Positions 37,601-50,450 of a stretch of DNA of 64,000 bases are shown here, piece by piece. The notes below the pieces were generated by a model, which searched no databases, was not told the DNA's origin, and saw only the letters and a list, made by a program, of their open reading frames with translations. The position numbers and the translations under genes are program-made. The stretch spans positions 17,389,865 through 17,453,864 of the forward strand of contig NC_040022.1 of assembly GCF_000972845.2 (NCBI RefSeq), in the 5' to 3' direction. The stretch is from Larimichthys crocea. Taxonomy: Eukaryota; Chordata; Actinopteri; Sciaenidae. Each line of letters starts with the position of its first letter. Position 1 is the first letter of the stretch.

Positions 37601-40600
37601 TTAGCGTACATGAGGCATTTCTGTTTGTTTGGCTTCAGACACTTTAATATTATCAGGCTTGAAGAAAAACATGAGTCATAATGATGACTTGTATGTTGTT
37701 GAATGCTATTTATAAGATGAAAACTAGTAATTATAGTAACTCTAATATTACATGTACTGTAATACTGCTGAGTGTATGCTTGATACAAACATGCTGTAAA
37801 ATGTGTTGATGAGAGACATTCATTGTTTATGCATTCATTTGAATGGATTATTTCCAATATAGGCCTATTCAAATCTACAGTATACATATATACATATAAT
37901 ATTTAACAATCTTATCTAACAGACAGCAAACATAAACACTAAGCAGCAAGGAGAGGAAGTGAGAGGTACAGTATATGTGGGTGTAGAAAGTTTGTCAAAT
38001 GAACACACTGCCAAACCACAGAAAATGAGAGCAAGGTCTAGTTACAAGATACATTTCATAATCAAGATCCATAACCAAAACCACACATCCTGTTGTACAG
38101 TTGTATGTTAGTAAGTATATACTCTATCTGTAGCTGTGCTGATTTCAACTCTGTCTGTCGTCTTTGGTTACTCTGATTCAGTGGGATTATTGTTTGATAG
38201 ATCCGACCTGCTTTGCCTTAATCAGGGCTGGAAATGTATTATAGACATATTAATGCTATATGCGATATAGGTATATATGTTTTATAGACCACTAATAACA
38301 CTTTCACTGAACACTTTGTAGCATTCCCCTTTAATAACTTACTTTATCTTTTTTAGCAAGTCAGGATGTCAGGATGCCACCTCCAATGGTCTGTATGACC
38401 ACTTACCTTCTAGACAACCTGAACACCTTCTTTTACAGAAGACATTTTTTGTACACTACTACTGTATACTATGTACTTCCTGGCTTAGTGCCCTAATTTC
38501 AACACTGTCGTGTTCAAGTATGAGCATTGTGCACATTTTATTGCTTTTTCTTCTTTGCCAAATTGCAACCAGACAGAGCATTAGTGTCAATATTTGACTG
38601 CCAGAATATAACTCACTGCAACACTTCAGCTCTAGCCCGCATTTCACAATACTGGTGGTCCATCTCCTTCTGCCACATAGCCAAAATGGCGACCATCGAG
38701 TGTAAGAATTGTCCGACGTTATATACTCAACATTTTGACTGTTATAATTGCAGCATCCAGATGCAATCTGCCATAAACGGCAGCCTGAATACTTATGTAC
38801 TCAGGATAGCAAGTGTAAGTATGGAAGTACTTACAAAGTCTAACAAAGCAGTGAACTAGTATGCACAAAACCAGAGCCCTGACTCTGACACGCCTAATTA
38901 GAATGAAGACATAATTAATATTATTAGTTACACCTTTGCTTTCTGCTTTGTGTCTGCCATACAGGAAGCCTTCACATCAAATATTGGTCTCGCAGCCACC
39001 CTCTGTTTGCTTCATTGTTGCTTCACTCAATGCCTCCAGGGCTTCACATTAATCACATTTGAACTCATGATGAGGTCATTTGGACTCCATAAAGGCACCA
39101 TCAACTGAATGTATGTGTTCCTGCTGCTGAACCTGAAAGCTCTAAAAAAGACAAAGGACATCTTTGCTGCTGCATGCTTTCCAGTCAAGGCCTAAGTCTT
39201 TAATTTGTGTCTAGTAAACCGGCCCTGAACATCGTTCCATATATCATGCGACTCCCTTATCTCTCCACCTGCACCATCCACCATCTCCTACTGCGATGTG
39301 ACGTGTCTGTCTTCTTCTCTGCTTGACAACAGTTAGACGGCCTGACCAGCAGTGACAGCTTCAGGAGCATCGTGTGATTAGATGCCGCTCCCAGGGGACG
39401 AGGGAGAGGAAGGCAAAGCCACCAAAAGAGCTTTCTTGTTGTTGTCTCTTGATGTGCTCTGATCTCCTCTCATCTACCTAGCTGCATGACTGGGGACAGT
39501 GTTTCACTATCTTTAGCAGTGTTGCTATCAGATTCTGCAAAGAAACATTTCTTTTTGCCAGAGAATAAAAAGTAAAGCACTACACAGCACACCTATATAG
39601 TTTTATTACTTAATGAAATGCAGCTTCATATCTTGGCATCGTATCTTTCCAAATTCAACCCTGTTTTTGCAGATGATGCAGACTTTTTAATAGTCAGGCT
39701 GTGATATGAAATACATTCTAAAAAATATTCATTATCATAAACACACAGTATGTTATCTAGTAAATTACAGGCTGCTAGAAAAACTTCCATTTTATGTAGA
39801 CTCAGATTTAATTATTATGATGAAGCTCCATTAGTGCTGTGTCAAAAACTCAGTTTATATGGGGTTTTTTTTTTTGGAGTTAATAAAAATAACTTACAAT
39901 GTTTCACTCTCAGAAGAGTGATGCTGTGGCTCAGAAGAGAGATGACTACTGGAGGACATTTGAATTAGAGGTCAACTATATGAACGTGACATGAGCAATA
40001 AAATAGTAGGTCTATATAGCAAGTAATGAGTGTATAGTGTCATTTTTTTTGTTTTATTCTGTAACATAAATGTCCACATATTTCCACAGCCCGCGGCCTC
40101 TGAACCAAAGCCAATTATTACCTCAACTTCATTAATTACTTCCTCGGCATATACCATCTCCCATATGCATGTCATTATATCCGCTTAATGTGTCCAGTGA
40201 AAGCATAGGAGCACATGCAGAAAACACACACATACAGAGACATTAACTACCACTTTGTCACAACCTTGGGGCCACTGGGAGGTGGTGAAGCTGAACTAAT
40301 AGAGCTGAGCTGGTAGAGGGCAGTGTGGCAGCGGCAGCCTGTAAACCAACTGCAGGCGTGTTTTCTGCAGCTGCAGAGCTGAATGTCACAGCGCAGCACA
40401 GATAATGTGATGTTCTGGCATTGCATGCTGAATAACTGAGAATCTATAGTTTCGTCTGCATTTGAGACACTTTAACCCAGAACCACATACATTTAAACAT
40501 TTTATAGTGTTATAATACCTTCTGTCAGTCAAGAGTTTTATTTTCTTTGCTGATATGTTGGACAGAAATTAACATAGTATCCTGATATAACCAGAATGTG

Positions 40601-41123
40601 ATGTTCTTTAACTGTGTGCTGCCTTTGAATAGATGTGTGAATGAATACATGTATTAAAATCAAAACCTTTATTGCTCCTTTGGAGATTTTTCCAGGCAGA
40701 AGTGAGTCACTGTGTGGACAAACGACAAAAATCCTGTGTCAAATAAAAAAAATGTGAGCAGAAGCTATAATCTATAATATTCATAAGTCAGCCTTTCTTT
40801 AACATCTGAAGTTACATTTAAGAATCTCATCATTACCCACAACAAAGGTTTTCTGTCTGAGCTGGTACTCTTTGGCTTGGTATAAAGACCGATCACGTTG
40901 ACACTTTGACACGTTTTTGTATCTTCTTGCACCCTTTTCCCTTCTTAAACTGCTTGTAACTTCCCTTAAGTAACAAGAGCTGTTTTAACTGTGACGTGAT
41001 GCCACTTCACCTGGCAGTCTAATGTGACGCAATTACTGCATGTTGATCCATGCAGCCTGGCTCGTACATCAGTGCAGGAAGTCATGGGTGTCTTGTGAGG
41101 TTAAGGCTGATTGGAGTATCTGT

Positions 41124-41125
<2 letters not shown>
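34614..41125. other. gene-poor DNA, no gene recognised
   Basis: AT-rich with a LINE-type tail at 37348-37424. Open frames up to 110 codons (for example 38527-38859) have no start context, splice support or recognisable domain. A T-rich run lies at ~35290-35316. Confidence 0.5.
37348..37424 (+). repeat. LINE/SINE 3' tail ending in (GGAT)n
   Basis: CAGCTGGGATAGGCTCTAGCC, a CCTTGATGAGGATAAGAGGT block and ATAATGGATGGATGG form a very common fish non-LTR tail (L2-type by my recollection). A second copy is at 55325-55391 with the order CCTCCAGCCCCCTGTGACC, AAAGGATAAGCGGTTGG and GATAATGGATGGATGG-like end. Confidence 0.7.
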
Positions 41126-41184
<59 letters not shown>

Positions 41185-41209
41185 GTGTGTGCGTGTGTGT
41201 GTGTGTGTG
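41126..41209. repeat. (GT)n microsatellite, ~84 bp
   Basis: Nearly perfect GT array with two C interruptions near the right end. It creates artificial Val-Cys repeat frames. Confidence 0.97.
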
Positions 41210-41329
41210 ACATGCAGAAAGCGGAACAACCTCATCCAATTGCAGAGTGACCAGTCACACGCACAGGAGACAGAAAATTACACTTCAGTGCAATGAAGAA
41301 AATGAGAATTGATAAAGATGGAAAATGCA

Positions 41330-41352
41330 TGTGTGTGTGTGTGTGTGTGTGT
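41330..41352. repeat. (GT)n microsatellite, 23 bp
   Basis: Perfect GT repeat followed by two GTCAAAGT units. Confidence 0.95.
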
Positions 41353-42124
41353 CAAAGTGTGTCAAAGTGTGTGAGTGACTGAGAGAGTAAGAAAAGGGTA
41401 AGAAGAGGAAAAACAAGATGGGAAGAAAGAGAGAGAGAGAGATGGAGGTAGTGGTGGGCAAGCAGAAAAACGATTACTCCAGCTGCTCCCAAATGCTCCA
41501 TTGCACCTCCTTTTTCGCCGTCCATCACTCCCTCCATCTCATCCCTCCATACACTCATGTGTGACTGGGCTGTTTGTAGCTGATGTAATGTTGACAAAAT
41601 ACTCCCGAGTGGGAGTACTAAGCCGGCGTGGCACACTTTTTCAATGATGTACAACTCAAAGACGTTAACCTGAAGATTGAGGAAAGGACTATACTTGATG
41701 GAATGGTAAACCATTGTTAGTGAGTTAAATATTGTAGAGGAGAATATATATATAATTTTTTATGTCTGTCACCCGTTTACATATTGCATTATTAAAATTG
41801 TCAAATGAACATATTTTTATATCCTCACTCTACAAAGTGAAATAAACTTGCCTCCGTCGATATTCCTGTCACTGCTATCAACCGGGTCCATCTCAAGTGG
41901 GTAGGCTGTTAAAACAAAGTCAGTTCAATACACTTCAGCTAATCAAAGTTAAGCTGCTTGTGTAACTTCCAGTTCTCCACCCCGTCAGGATGTGTGATGA
42001 AGACAGAATAAGAGTGCCTGCATGGCTTTTCTGGCAAGCTGAGGCGTCTTGGTGTGTTTGTGAGTCTGTGCATGCATGTTCCGTCTGTTTTTGTGTGGCA
42101 CACTTTCGGCTTTGTTTGCTTCTC

Positions 42125-42127
<3 letters not shown>

Positions 42128-42169
<42 letters not shown>
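42128..42169. repeat. (GT)n microsatellite, 42 bp
   Basis: Perfect GT/TG array; read on the other strand it gives a Thr-His repeat frame with no coding meaning. Confidence 0.97.
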
Positions 42170-42172
<3 letters not shown>

Positions 42173-42446
42173 ACTCAACGAAATACCTAAGCCCAGAGGA
42201 GAAGTACAACAGAAGGTACAGTATCTTAGTACAGTGCAGCAGGTTTCTAAGAAATTGAAACACTGCCTCTGTGTCAGTAAGTGGACCCATTATTGAAAAC
42301 AGAGGCCTAATGGTTCAGGGTTTGACCCCCTCTGTGGTCAACCCTCTGTCATTAAAGAGGGTTCACCTGAACCTGGAAGGTGGAAAAGAAAGAGGCGGAG
42401 ACAGAAGAAGGACACAGGTGTTTAGCCGAAGCAGCAACGACTGTGA

Positions 42447-42785
42447 AGTGAAGCCAAAGCGGAAGTGCCAAAAACTGGAGTCCCTCAAACCTCCACTCGA
42501 GGCTGGCTACAGAACGAGTCAATCTTCAAGCCCCCATGTTAAAATGTCCAACTTCACAGCAGAAATAAACATGTTTACAGCCTGGTAAAGCCTCAGTTTC
42601 TATAGCTAATTACCCCGTTCATGACAAGAGTAATGAGTCTGAATTTTTTTATAACTCACCCGTTTGAGCAATCAGGCGTCATTCGGTCTGCCTTGGGTTG
42701 ACCAATGATTCACGTCTTTGCCGATATCAAGATTAGCCAGAAGGTGGAAAAACCAGGACAGCCAACATGGCCGCAGCCTTCAAAA
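42447..42785 (+). repeat. dispersed repeat, family C, copy 1
   Basis: Shares with copies at 44100 and 47658 the phrases GAAGTGCCAAAAACTGGAG, CCACTCGAGGCTGGCTAC, ATGTTAAAATGTCC, AACTTCACAGCAGAAATAAAC, ATGTTTACAGCCTGGTA and GAGTCTGAATTTTTT. With copy 3 it also shares GCAATCAGGCGTCATTCGG and a CACGTCTTTGCC block that ends near ATGGCCGCAGCC. Confidence 0.75.
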
Positions 42786-44099
42786 CTGCTCTTCAGAAAC
42801 CTGCGGGTGCGGGTACGCTTACACTATCCATTCTTTATAATGTCATTGATTTAGCCTCATATTCAGCTTAGGGTTTTGTTAATTTGGATGGATGACATAG
42901 CTAATAGCTTCCTCCATTATGGGCTCCTTTGTTCTTTCCCTTAAAGGTCAGAAATGTGAAGATGTAGCATTTGTGCAAATAAGGGTGTCAAAGTTTTTTT
43001 TTTAATATGAACGTTTTGTTTCTTTTTTTTTTTACGGTGCGACTGCCTTTGACATGATCATTTACCTCCATTTCACATTTGCAATAATAAATCTGTGCTT
43101 TTGCAAGTTATTATCAATTCCTGAGCATATGACTGCATGTCTTGATAGGTAGAACTGTATTAACGTGTCAGAATCATTGCAGAAAAAATACTGAATAACT
43201 GTTTATTTTTTTGGACTTCCTTGTTTAGACCAGATTAGCTGTTAATGTAAGAACACCTGCAGCTCAGTCGACACATTGGGCTTTTTTGTATTTTTGCAAT
43301 TTCCACCACCTACATGGCAGAAACCCTCAACCACCCACCCACCTCTTACTCATTTTTATCTCCTTTGCCCTTCCTACTCCCCCTCCTCTCCACCTGCCCC
43401 CTATCCCTCTGCGTAGGTGGGTCTTCTCTTCTCCTCTTTCCCTCTTCATCCATTTCTCTTCCTCCCTTTTGCTCCAGCTGCCCTGCCATGCATAATTAAG
43501 TTTCTAGTGGAAGTGTGCCCTCCCTCCCTCTTTCTCTGTTTTCTCATCTCCATTTCTCTCCATATCATTCTGTCTTCCTTTCTAGCCCTCTGGTGAATAA
43601 GTAAGGTAACGTTGGCCTGGAGATCTCTCTTTTTCTTTCTCTTTTCCCCTCCCGCTCTCCTCGGGCCTACACTAGGGCTGAGTGCCAGGCCTGTCTTGTT
43701 AAGTGATAATGTTAAAATGCTAAATCACACCACCACAGCCACTACTGTCACCGCCTCCCTCCCCACCTCATTCTGTAAAGGGTCTCTGGTTTCACTTTGC
43801 GCTGTCATCCTATCCAGTCGCACTCATCAATACGCAATGCAGGAGCTCCATCAGCCTGTGTATTTCTCTTCCAACGGTAGACAAGGTGATGTTTGGGGCC
43901 TGACCAACGCCATGTTAATGTACATGTTAATGAGTCTGAAGTATCAGACTTCCTTCTTTCTTTCAGTTTCATGTCTTTTTCATTTATTCAGTGAGTAAAA
44001 ACATTGGGTCAAATTCAGGGTCTCTCAGTTTCACTCCCACTGTCTGTCTGCACTATTCAGCTGAATACAGTAACACTAAATTTAAGAATCTATCTATTC

Positions 44100-44345
44100 G
44101 TGAAGTGAAGGCTAAGTAGCAAAAACTACAGCTCCTTGAACGTCCACTTGAGGCTGGCTACAGAACGAGTCAATATCCATAAGTCCCCATGTTAAAATGT
44201 CCAACTTCACAGCAGAAATAAACATGTTTACAGCCTGGTACAAAAACAGTTTTGGTCTCTATAGCTTATAACTTCCTTGTGCATGACAACTGTACTGAGT
44301 CTGATTTTTTTTTTATCTCACATGTTCAAATTATATTGGTTATAT
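44100..44345 (+). repeat. dispersed repeat, family C, copy 2
   Basis: Closely matches copy 1 from GAGGCTGGCTACAGAACGAG through AACTTCACAGCAGAAATAAAC, ATGTTTACAGCCTGG and ACTGAGTCTGATTTTTTT. It lacks the right-hand GGCGTCAT block. Confidence 0.75.
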
Positions 44346-44535
44346 TGTCTGCTGTGGTATATGTTTAACTTGGAGCGGGTACTTGACGTGTTAGGAGGTG
44401 GCAGCTAGAAAGTTGTCTTACTTTTTAACATTCTCTGTGTTCACAGATTGTTAACATTAGCTAATGTTTACATGGATGTTCAGGAATCATCTGCTTTTCG
44501 TCAGACTTGGTGGGTGTGTAAGTTCAAATAAGCTG

Positions 44536-44774
44536 TTAAAGGTCCAGTGCGCAAGACTTCTCTACAGAATATGGCAGAAATGGAAATGCATCAGTATGTT
44601 TTCATTTGTGTATAATCATCTAAACATAAGAATAGTTATCTTTTTGTTACCTTAGAATGATCTTTTAAATCTGGAGTTGGAGTTGCCATGTTTTTAAAGA
44701 GGCTTTTTTCAGACGTTTCATGGTTACTACTGGATTCTACCAAATCCTACGATATGCTAACACTGGTTCTTTAA
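44536..44774. mobile_element. TTAA-flanked MITE, second copy
   Basis: TTAA at 44536-44539 and 44771-44774. The left end is AGGTCCAGTGC and the right end, on the minus strand, AGAACCAGTG. It shares inner phrases GTATGTTTTCATT, GTGTATAATCA and TTTTTGTTACCTT with the copy at 15420-15776 but is about 120 bp shorter. Confidence 0.7.
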
Positions 44775-46667
44775 TGGTCAGTAAATACGTCCAAACCGCA
44801 CGCAGACTGCTGGTTAAACCACAACACCTGTTTTCTATTTCTACATGTTAAGTTGTTACAGAGCTGTGCTGAGTGACTAAAGTAATAAGTACTAATTACT
44901 TTTTTACTGTTACTGCAATTACCGTTGAGTAATTAGTAAAGTAATGTAATTCGTTTTTAATGAGAAATATAAATAGTTGATTACATTTTTCAATTAACTT
45001 GCCAAATTGTAGACATGTCATTCAGAAGTTTTTGTTCTGTTCAAATTTTACTCAAATACCATTGTAGTAAAATGCAGACATCAGCAGACAACAGCAGTGA
45101 AGCTGTTTAAATTGGCTTTGCTCTCAGGGTTGGTCCCCATGTTCATGTACTGTAACCCTTTGAAATGATGGGTGGCTACCTTGTTAGTCTATACTGTTTA
45201 CTATTACACAAGGTAGTCCATCTTATCAGCTAATGCATTTTCCGGCAGCTATATTGTACCACTGACCCACTGATGGCCCCATCACCAGGTTTAAGGCTTT
45301 ACAGGATTTAGACTGGTAATGTACCTGGCTGGTTGCTCAGCCATAGCCAACATTAGGGTAGGATATCAGTGATTCATTACATGGGGATTAAGTAATTCAG
45401 AATGTTTGGATGACATAAAAATATATAGGATTTTTGGCCCTCAGGCCATTATTTGCAACAGAATACAAACCTACTAAAAGTTAACTGTTAGTTTGCCTCA
45501 TCTGGAGTGTGTCCAAAGAAAACCTTTACCGGAGATCAGATAAGTGCTTATTCATGATTATAACATGTATCTAGTAGCCATGAGAACACAGAGAGGCAGT
45601 TCCTGTGTCAGACATTTCCATCACACTAACTTGAGCCAAGCCTTGAATATAATCCAAGGCCATCTGTTGGGTAGATCCTTCGATATGCTAATTAGGTTGT
45701 GCCAATCTTTTCTATTTACAATTGAGGCCTGACAGTGTCTCTGAGTAGGGGAGATCTACTATGTCACAGATGTATTTGAACACGAATTTAGTTCACAATG
45801 AGTATGTAGGAAACCCCTTCCTTGAGAGGCGATATTACTGATGTGTGTACTGTTATTTATTATTATTCATTATTCATTTTTATTTGTCTGTTTTTAAGAC
45901 ACATGAACCCCTTTGTGCCAAGGGTCAACCCCATTGATAGAGATGTTTACTTGTGAAGGATAGGGGAACATGGCTCAGGTGTTTCATTACAGTGATGGTG
46001 AGTACAAGTAGAGGTGTTAAGTGAATAAACAAACTATTTTTTAACACAGAAATGACTGTTAATAGTTATAATGCTTTACAATATTCCCTCTTAGTTCTTT
46101 GTCTTTGTAGTCACGTTGTACCAGTAAAGTATAATAATTACTGATGCATACATGTACAAGGGAATGAGATGTGAAATTAGGGAACAACCCCTGTCTCAGT
46201 TAGGGACAGTATGGCCATTACTGAGCAGCAAAGCTGGAAGTTTGGTGGAAGATATAATAAGTCCTGTAATATTATATAATCAATCTGCTGTGATTTATAT
46301 TTTATTTGCAATGTTTGGGGTATTTACTAATTAGGTGGTGGGTTATTTGTTATTGTAATTTAGAACAAACAGAGGTTCTTGGAAAAGAGTATAGTCAGGA
46401 CCAGACTGTAGGCCTTTAGTATATATTAGTCATAGTTGACTTGAGGCCCGCAGGCCTGATAGGATGTCAGGCGTCTGTCCATTTTCTAATTTACAATGAA
46501 AATAAACTAATTCAAACTGTGAATGCATTCATTTGTTTTTACCGATTAGAGGATATTCAATTATACACTGTCACTGCACTGATCTGACACTTCAAGTTCA
46601 CATACACCTGACCTGTGTGATGCTGCTACCACTGGATTTGCTCCTTGGAAAAGATGAGTAAGCAACA

Positions 46668-47321
46668 GCAAAAATTAGGGATGCACCGAAAATTCGGCCA
46701 CTGAAAATTTTCGTCCGAAAATGGCCCAAAAGTGCATTTCGGCTTTCGGTGAAGTGGCCGACTAGTGCGCGGTGATCTGGCCAGGGTTGCTGATTCTTTT
46801 CTCATTCACACACAATAAACCCACGATGCAGGATATAGGAAAAACACAGGCAAGAAATACATGATACACTGCTCTTTAGCGAAGCTATATACTTCTCTCT
46901 ACATTACAGCCTCACATATGCGAGGTGCGTTCAATGACCGTCGGAATGACTATGATGCGTTCATGAACATGGGAAAAATGGAAATTCACCGGAAATATAA
47001 TAAAACTAAACAGTATTTCATTTAAGAACAAATTAACAGTGATTAAAACAACATGGGCTTTCTAACAGTATAAATGAAATAATAATTATATTAACTGGAA
47101 ATTCTACTGGAATATTTGAAGGATATTAAATAAACATTTACTTTCTTTGAAAAAACATGTCTACAAATTTATTCTAGGCTATTTATGCAATAGTAAAAAA
47201 AATGTGAAAAATTTAACAACTGCATTTCATATTTGGTTTCGGTTTTGGTATTCGGCCAACCATTTAATTTTTATTTGGTTTCGGCTGAAAATGTTCATTT
47301 TGGTGCATCCCTAGCAAAAAT
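46668..47321. mobile_element. hAT-type non-autonomous transposon with perfect 8-bp target duplication
   Basis: The element proper is 46676-47313 (638 bp). The left end is TAGGGATGCACCGAAAATTC and the right end, on the minus strand, TAGGGATGCACCAAAATG, so 12 terminal bases match exactly. It is flanked by GCAAAAAT at 46668-46675 and again at 47314-47321. An 8-bp duplication with TAGGG-type ends is diagnostic of the hAT superfamily. Subterminal TTCGG/CCGAA motifs recur at both ends. The interior has no transposase frame, so it would have been moved by an enzyme coded elsewhere. Confidence 0.9.
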
Positions 47322-47657
47322 GCATTATCATTATTATTTGCTTTTGCTACTTCACACCAATCCTCAAGCACTCTCAGTTTAATTTGCCAAAAGACTGTTT
47401 TTGGTTGAAAGAGTAAACCACATGTTAAAAAGTGAGAACATGGACCGACCTGTCGAAGCTCTGCCGAGGATTTAATGAACTCACTGGTGAGTGTTTGTTG
47501 AATATGTGCCATGTTGTGCTAGCTAACGGTAACTGATCGGTACTGCGCATGTGTCAACAGAGACGTGAAGGACGCACGGTGTGTTATGATTGAGACTGAG
47601 ATGTCAGCCACCACCAGACTGCATCCATAAGATGTTACAACCAAGCTGCAACCTCCA

Positions 47658-48035
47658 CGGCTGTAAAGCCAATGCAGAAGTGCCAAAAAACGGCAGTTCC
47701 TCAAACGTCCACTTGAGTCAGTCAGTGTCCATAAAATCTTGTTAAAATGTTAAAATCTTCACAGCAGAAAAAAAAAACATGTTTTACAGCCTAGTGCAAA
47801 AATCTGCTGTGGTCTCTTCAGATAATTTCCTCATTCATGATCACTGTACTGAGTCTGAATTTTTATTTAAACTCACCAGATTATATTAACGTTTAAAATG
47901 ATGCATATTTAACAGTGTGGCCGCATTGATTGACAGGCGCGTGCTGTCACAGATGGCTTGTTTGAGCATCCAGGCGTCATTTGGCCTGCCTCAGGTCTAT
48001 CGATGATCCACGTCTTTGCCAATATGGCAGCAGCC
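47658..48035 (+). repeat. dispersed repeat, family C, copy 3 (longest)
   Basis: Contains GCAGAAGTGCCAAAAAACGG, CGTCCACTTGAG, TTCACAGCAGAAAAAAA, TACAGCCTAGTGCAAAAA, ACTGTACTGAGTCTGAATTTT, then GCATCCAGGCGTCATTTGGCC and GATGATCCACGTCTTTGCC, ending in AATATGGCAGCAGCC. It shows that copies 1 and 2 are deletion derivatives of one unit of about 380-430 bp. Confidence 0.75.
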
Positions 48036-48984
48036 AGAGCTACAGATGGAGAGTTGCACGTGCGCAGTATTGATCGAGGAGGTAAAGCGTGGGCACTGTA
48101 TTCTGTCACCCAGAGTAGGAAGTCATGTCATGTAGCTTTGCTGTTAGCTGTGTTGTGTGTTTTACATTGTGTCTATTTTTAAACTAAAAACCCATCGGAG
48201 TAGAACTTTAGTTGAATAAACTAAAACACAGTTAGAAGGAAATGCATGTCGTTTAGGGATTGTAACCTTGAAGGTACTGTAAATTCATTAATTTGGATTT
48301 TCAAGTTGATTAGTTCCAGATCTGGTAATATTTTCATTTAATAGAGATGGATGGTGGTGGACAGAACAAACTTGAAGAGGATGTACGACAGAAGAGCACA
48401 GAGGACACCCAGTGGGTGTGCAGAAGAGTGTCTCATCACTCAAGAGGACTGATTTACTTCACGTCTTCATCACTTTGTACAAATAAGCGCTGAGATCTCA
48501 TCACACTCCGTATGAAAGAAAACAAACACACACATTGTACATAAAATTATGAGGTGATTCAGGTTTAAGTGGACCGACACTGTTACACTGCTACACAGAG
48601 TGCTGTTCATTTTTGTTATTGACTACAGTAAGTAGAAAAGCTTTTTTTTTGTTTTTATGACGAAGCAGTTGTAGAAGATGATTGATTTTATGTCCTGCCA
48701 CAGTGTAACTGTCAGACTACAGTCACTGAAGAACTTTATTGAGTCATTCCACAATAACAGAATTTGGGTATGATACAGGAAGCTATAGGTCACATCATAA
48801 CGTTGACAGTCTTGGCTGATGCTGCCAGCACACATTGAAGATGGACACTCCTTCATGACCTGTTTGCAGCTCTGTTGGTCCCTCATGTAGCGGTTGTAGA
48901 TATGGAGCAACATTATCATTTATTTGGATTCATGCTTCTGGCAACGTGGCAAAGGGGTTCAATGGGTCACTTCCATTCTTAATA

Positions 48985-49160
48985 TCTGGCTCTTTAGCTG
49001 CCGAATGCTCCAGTACAGTATGTTCACTAGCTAGTTTGTAACTTCCTCTGTCTGCCTTTTTGCTGCAGGGCAGATGGCAGACAGTGTGCAGCCTGCTTCT
49101 GGTGGAAATGATGCTGATGAGAGAGGGGAGAGTGAACCAAAACAGTACAATTGCAGGTAG
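48985..49160 (+). repeat. dispersed fish repeat, family B, short copy
   Basis: ATATCTGGCTCTTTAGCTGC, ATGCTCCAGTACAGTATG, TTCACTAGCTAGTTTGTAAC and CTGTCTGCCTTTTTGCTGCAG follow the family order. The apparent small exon at 49072-49142, with acceptor-like and donor-like borders, lies inside this repeat. Confidence 0.6.
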
Positions 49161-49278
49161 TCAAAAGACGCTTTAAAGCTTTGTTGAGTTTAAATAGTCT
49201 ACATAAAAATCAACTTACCTTTAAGATGAATTAATGTGTCCTCCTAAAGTTAAAAAATAACTAGAACTATACATTAAA

Positions 49279-49349
49279 ACACACACACACACAGATTAAT
49301 ATATATATATATGTGTGTGTGTGTGTATATATAATATATATATATATAG
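49279..49349. repeat. compound (CA)n-(TA)n-(TG)n-(TA)n microsatellite
   Basis: A CA run at 49279-49292, then TA, TG and TA runs to 49349. Confidence 0.9.
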
Positions 49350-49984
49350 AATCTCTACTCTTCAATCTCTATAGAAAGATAATATTTGTTTTTATTATTT
49401 ATTTAAAGCATTTAAAATGTAAAAATACCAATGTTCTGAATCCTGTCTACAATGAAGCTACCATGTGAAAATCTGTGTGCTGTTTGCATGAGAGGACAAG
49501 ACTTGTTATAATATTTATCTAAGGCTTCCACTAAATTCATGTTGCCATCAGTAGCGTTCTCTCAGTACACATTATGTCACTGGAAGGGTACTCGTGTACT
49601 AAAAATATCTTCCTTTTTTTATGAAAGGAAATTAAAGATGTAGGCCAAAAAATGGCCCATAAAAAGAGGCTCAGCAAACCAGAAAATCACATAAGCCAAT
49701 AAAAGAGGAACGTTTTTGAATATGGGTACAAAGTAAAGTCTAGCAGTTTTACCAAGAGGGTTACAGCTCCCAGTAGGCAGAAAACAAGAGGAGTAAGCAG
49801 ACACAGAACACACAATGTAGCCACAAGGGTCTTCCTCTGGCGGCGCGTGGAGCAGCTTGAATGACGATCACTGGTGATATCAGTAATGTTACTGTTACAA
49901 GCTATATTTCCTGTAGCTGCTTCATGTTAAAACATTCCAGTTTTTATTGATAAAAGCAGGAGCAGGAATCATGATGTGACTGAC

Positions 49985-50450
49985 ATAGTATGACACTTTG
50001 GGAAATATTTTATTAGATGAGAATATTGAAACCAAAAACGCAGTGACCTGTGGGGGAGAAGTTGAGCCAGCTTCAACTTTTGGAAAAAACGCAACTCAGT
50101 GTCACGTTGTGGCGGTCAATCAAACAATCAGGCCGATTAAACTCCTCCACAGCCAGCCTGAAATGTCACAAAAAATGAGGCATTGTTCATTTCATGTACC
50201 CAGCTTCTAAATCTGTGTCTGGCCCACAATTTATGACGTAAAAAAAGAGACATTTGTGTCTGATGGTTTGAGAGAGCAAGTACTGTTTGAAGTTTTTGTA
50301 TGGAATAAACAAATGAGATACAACCTGGTAATTAAGTCTATTTTCAAGATGCTGACATAGATTTTGTTACCTTTAGACTGAGCTAACAGGCTGATGGTGG
50401 TATTTATATAGCTTTGAGAATGGTATCGATCCTTAAACCTCAGCAACAAA
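49985..50450 (+). repeat. dispersed fish repeat, family A, diverged copy
   Basis: Starts TATGACACTTTGGGAAATAT and TTAGATGAGAATATTG, and ends with CTGAGCTAACAGGCTGATGG and GAGAATGGTATCGATCC, as in the other copies. The middle is unrelated or heavily diverged. Confidence 0.5.

Larger units (their letters stand above)
41353..46667. other. gene-poor DNA with repeats, no gene recognised
   Basis: Contains two family C repeats (42447-42785, 44100-44345) and a TTAA MITE (44536-44774). C/T-rich sequence at ~43370-43470 produces Pro/Leu-rich frames. A 128-codon frame at 43612-43998 has no splice or homology support. Confidence 0.5.

Noticed and set aside
38527..38859. 110-codon Cys-containing frame
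   Set aside because: No recognisable domain. Flanks (GTACTTCC and GGAAGTAC) suggest a decayed repeat, but the ends did not pair well enough to call one.
41050..41296. Val-Cys repeat frames
   Set aside because: Products of the GT microsatellite; open in several frames.
43612..43998. 128-codon frame with a hydrophobic start
   Set aside because: Lies in C/T-rich DNA, with no splice context, homology or preferred codon pattern.
49072..49142. Small exon-like piece with acceptor and donor borders encoding MADSVQPASG-type sequence
   Set aside because: It lies inside a family B dispersed repeat also found near 16015 and 31778, so the splice-like borders are part of the repeat.
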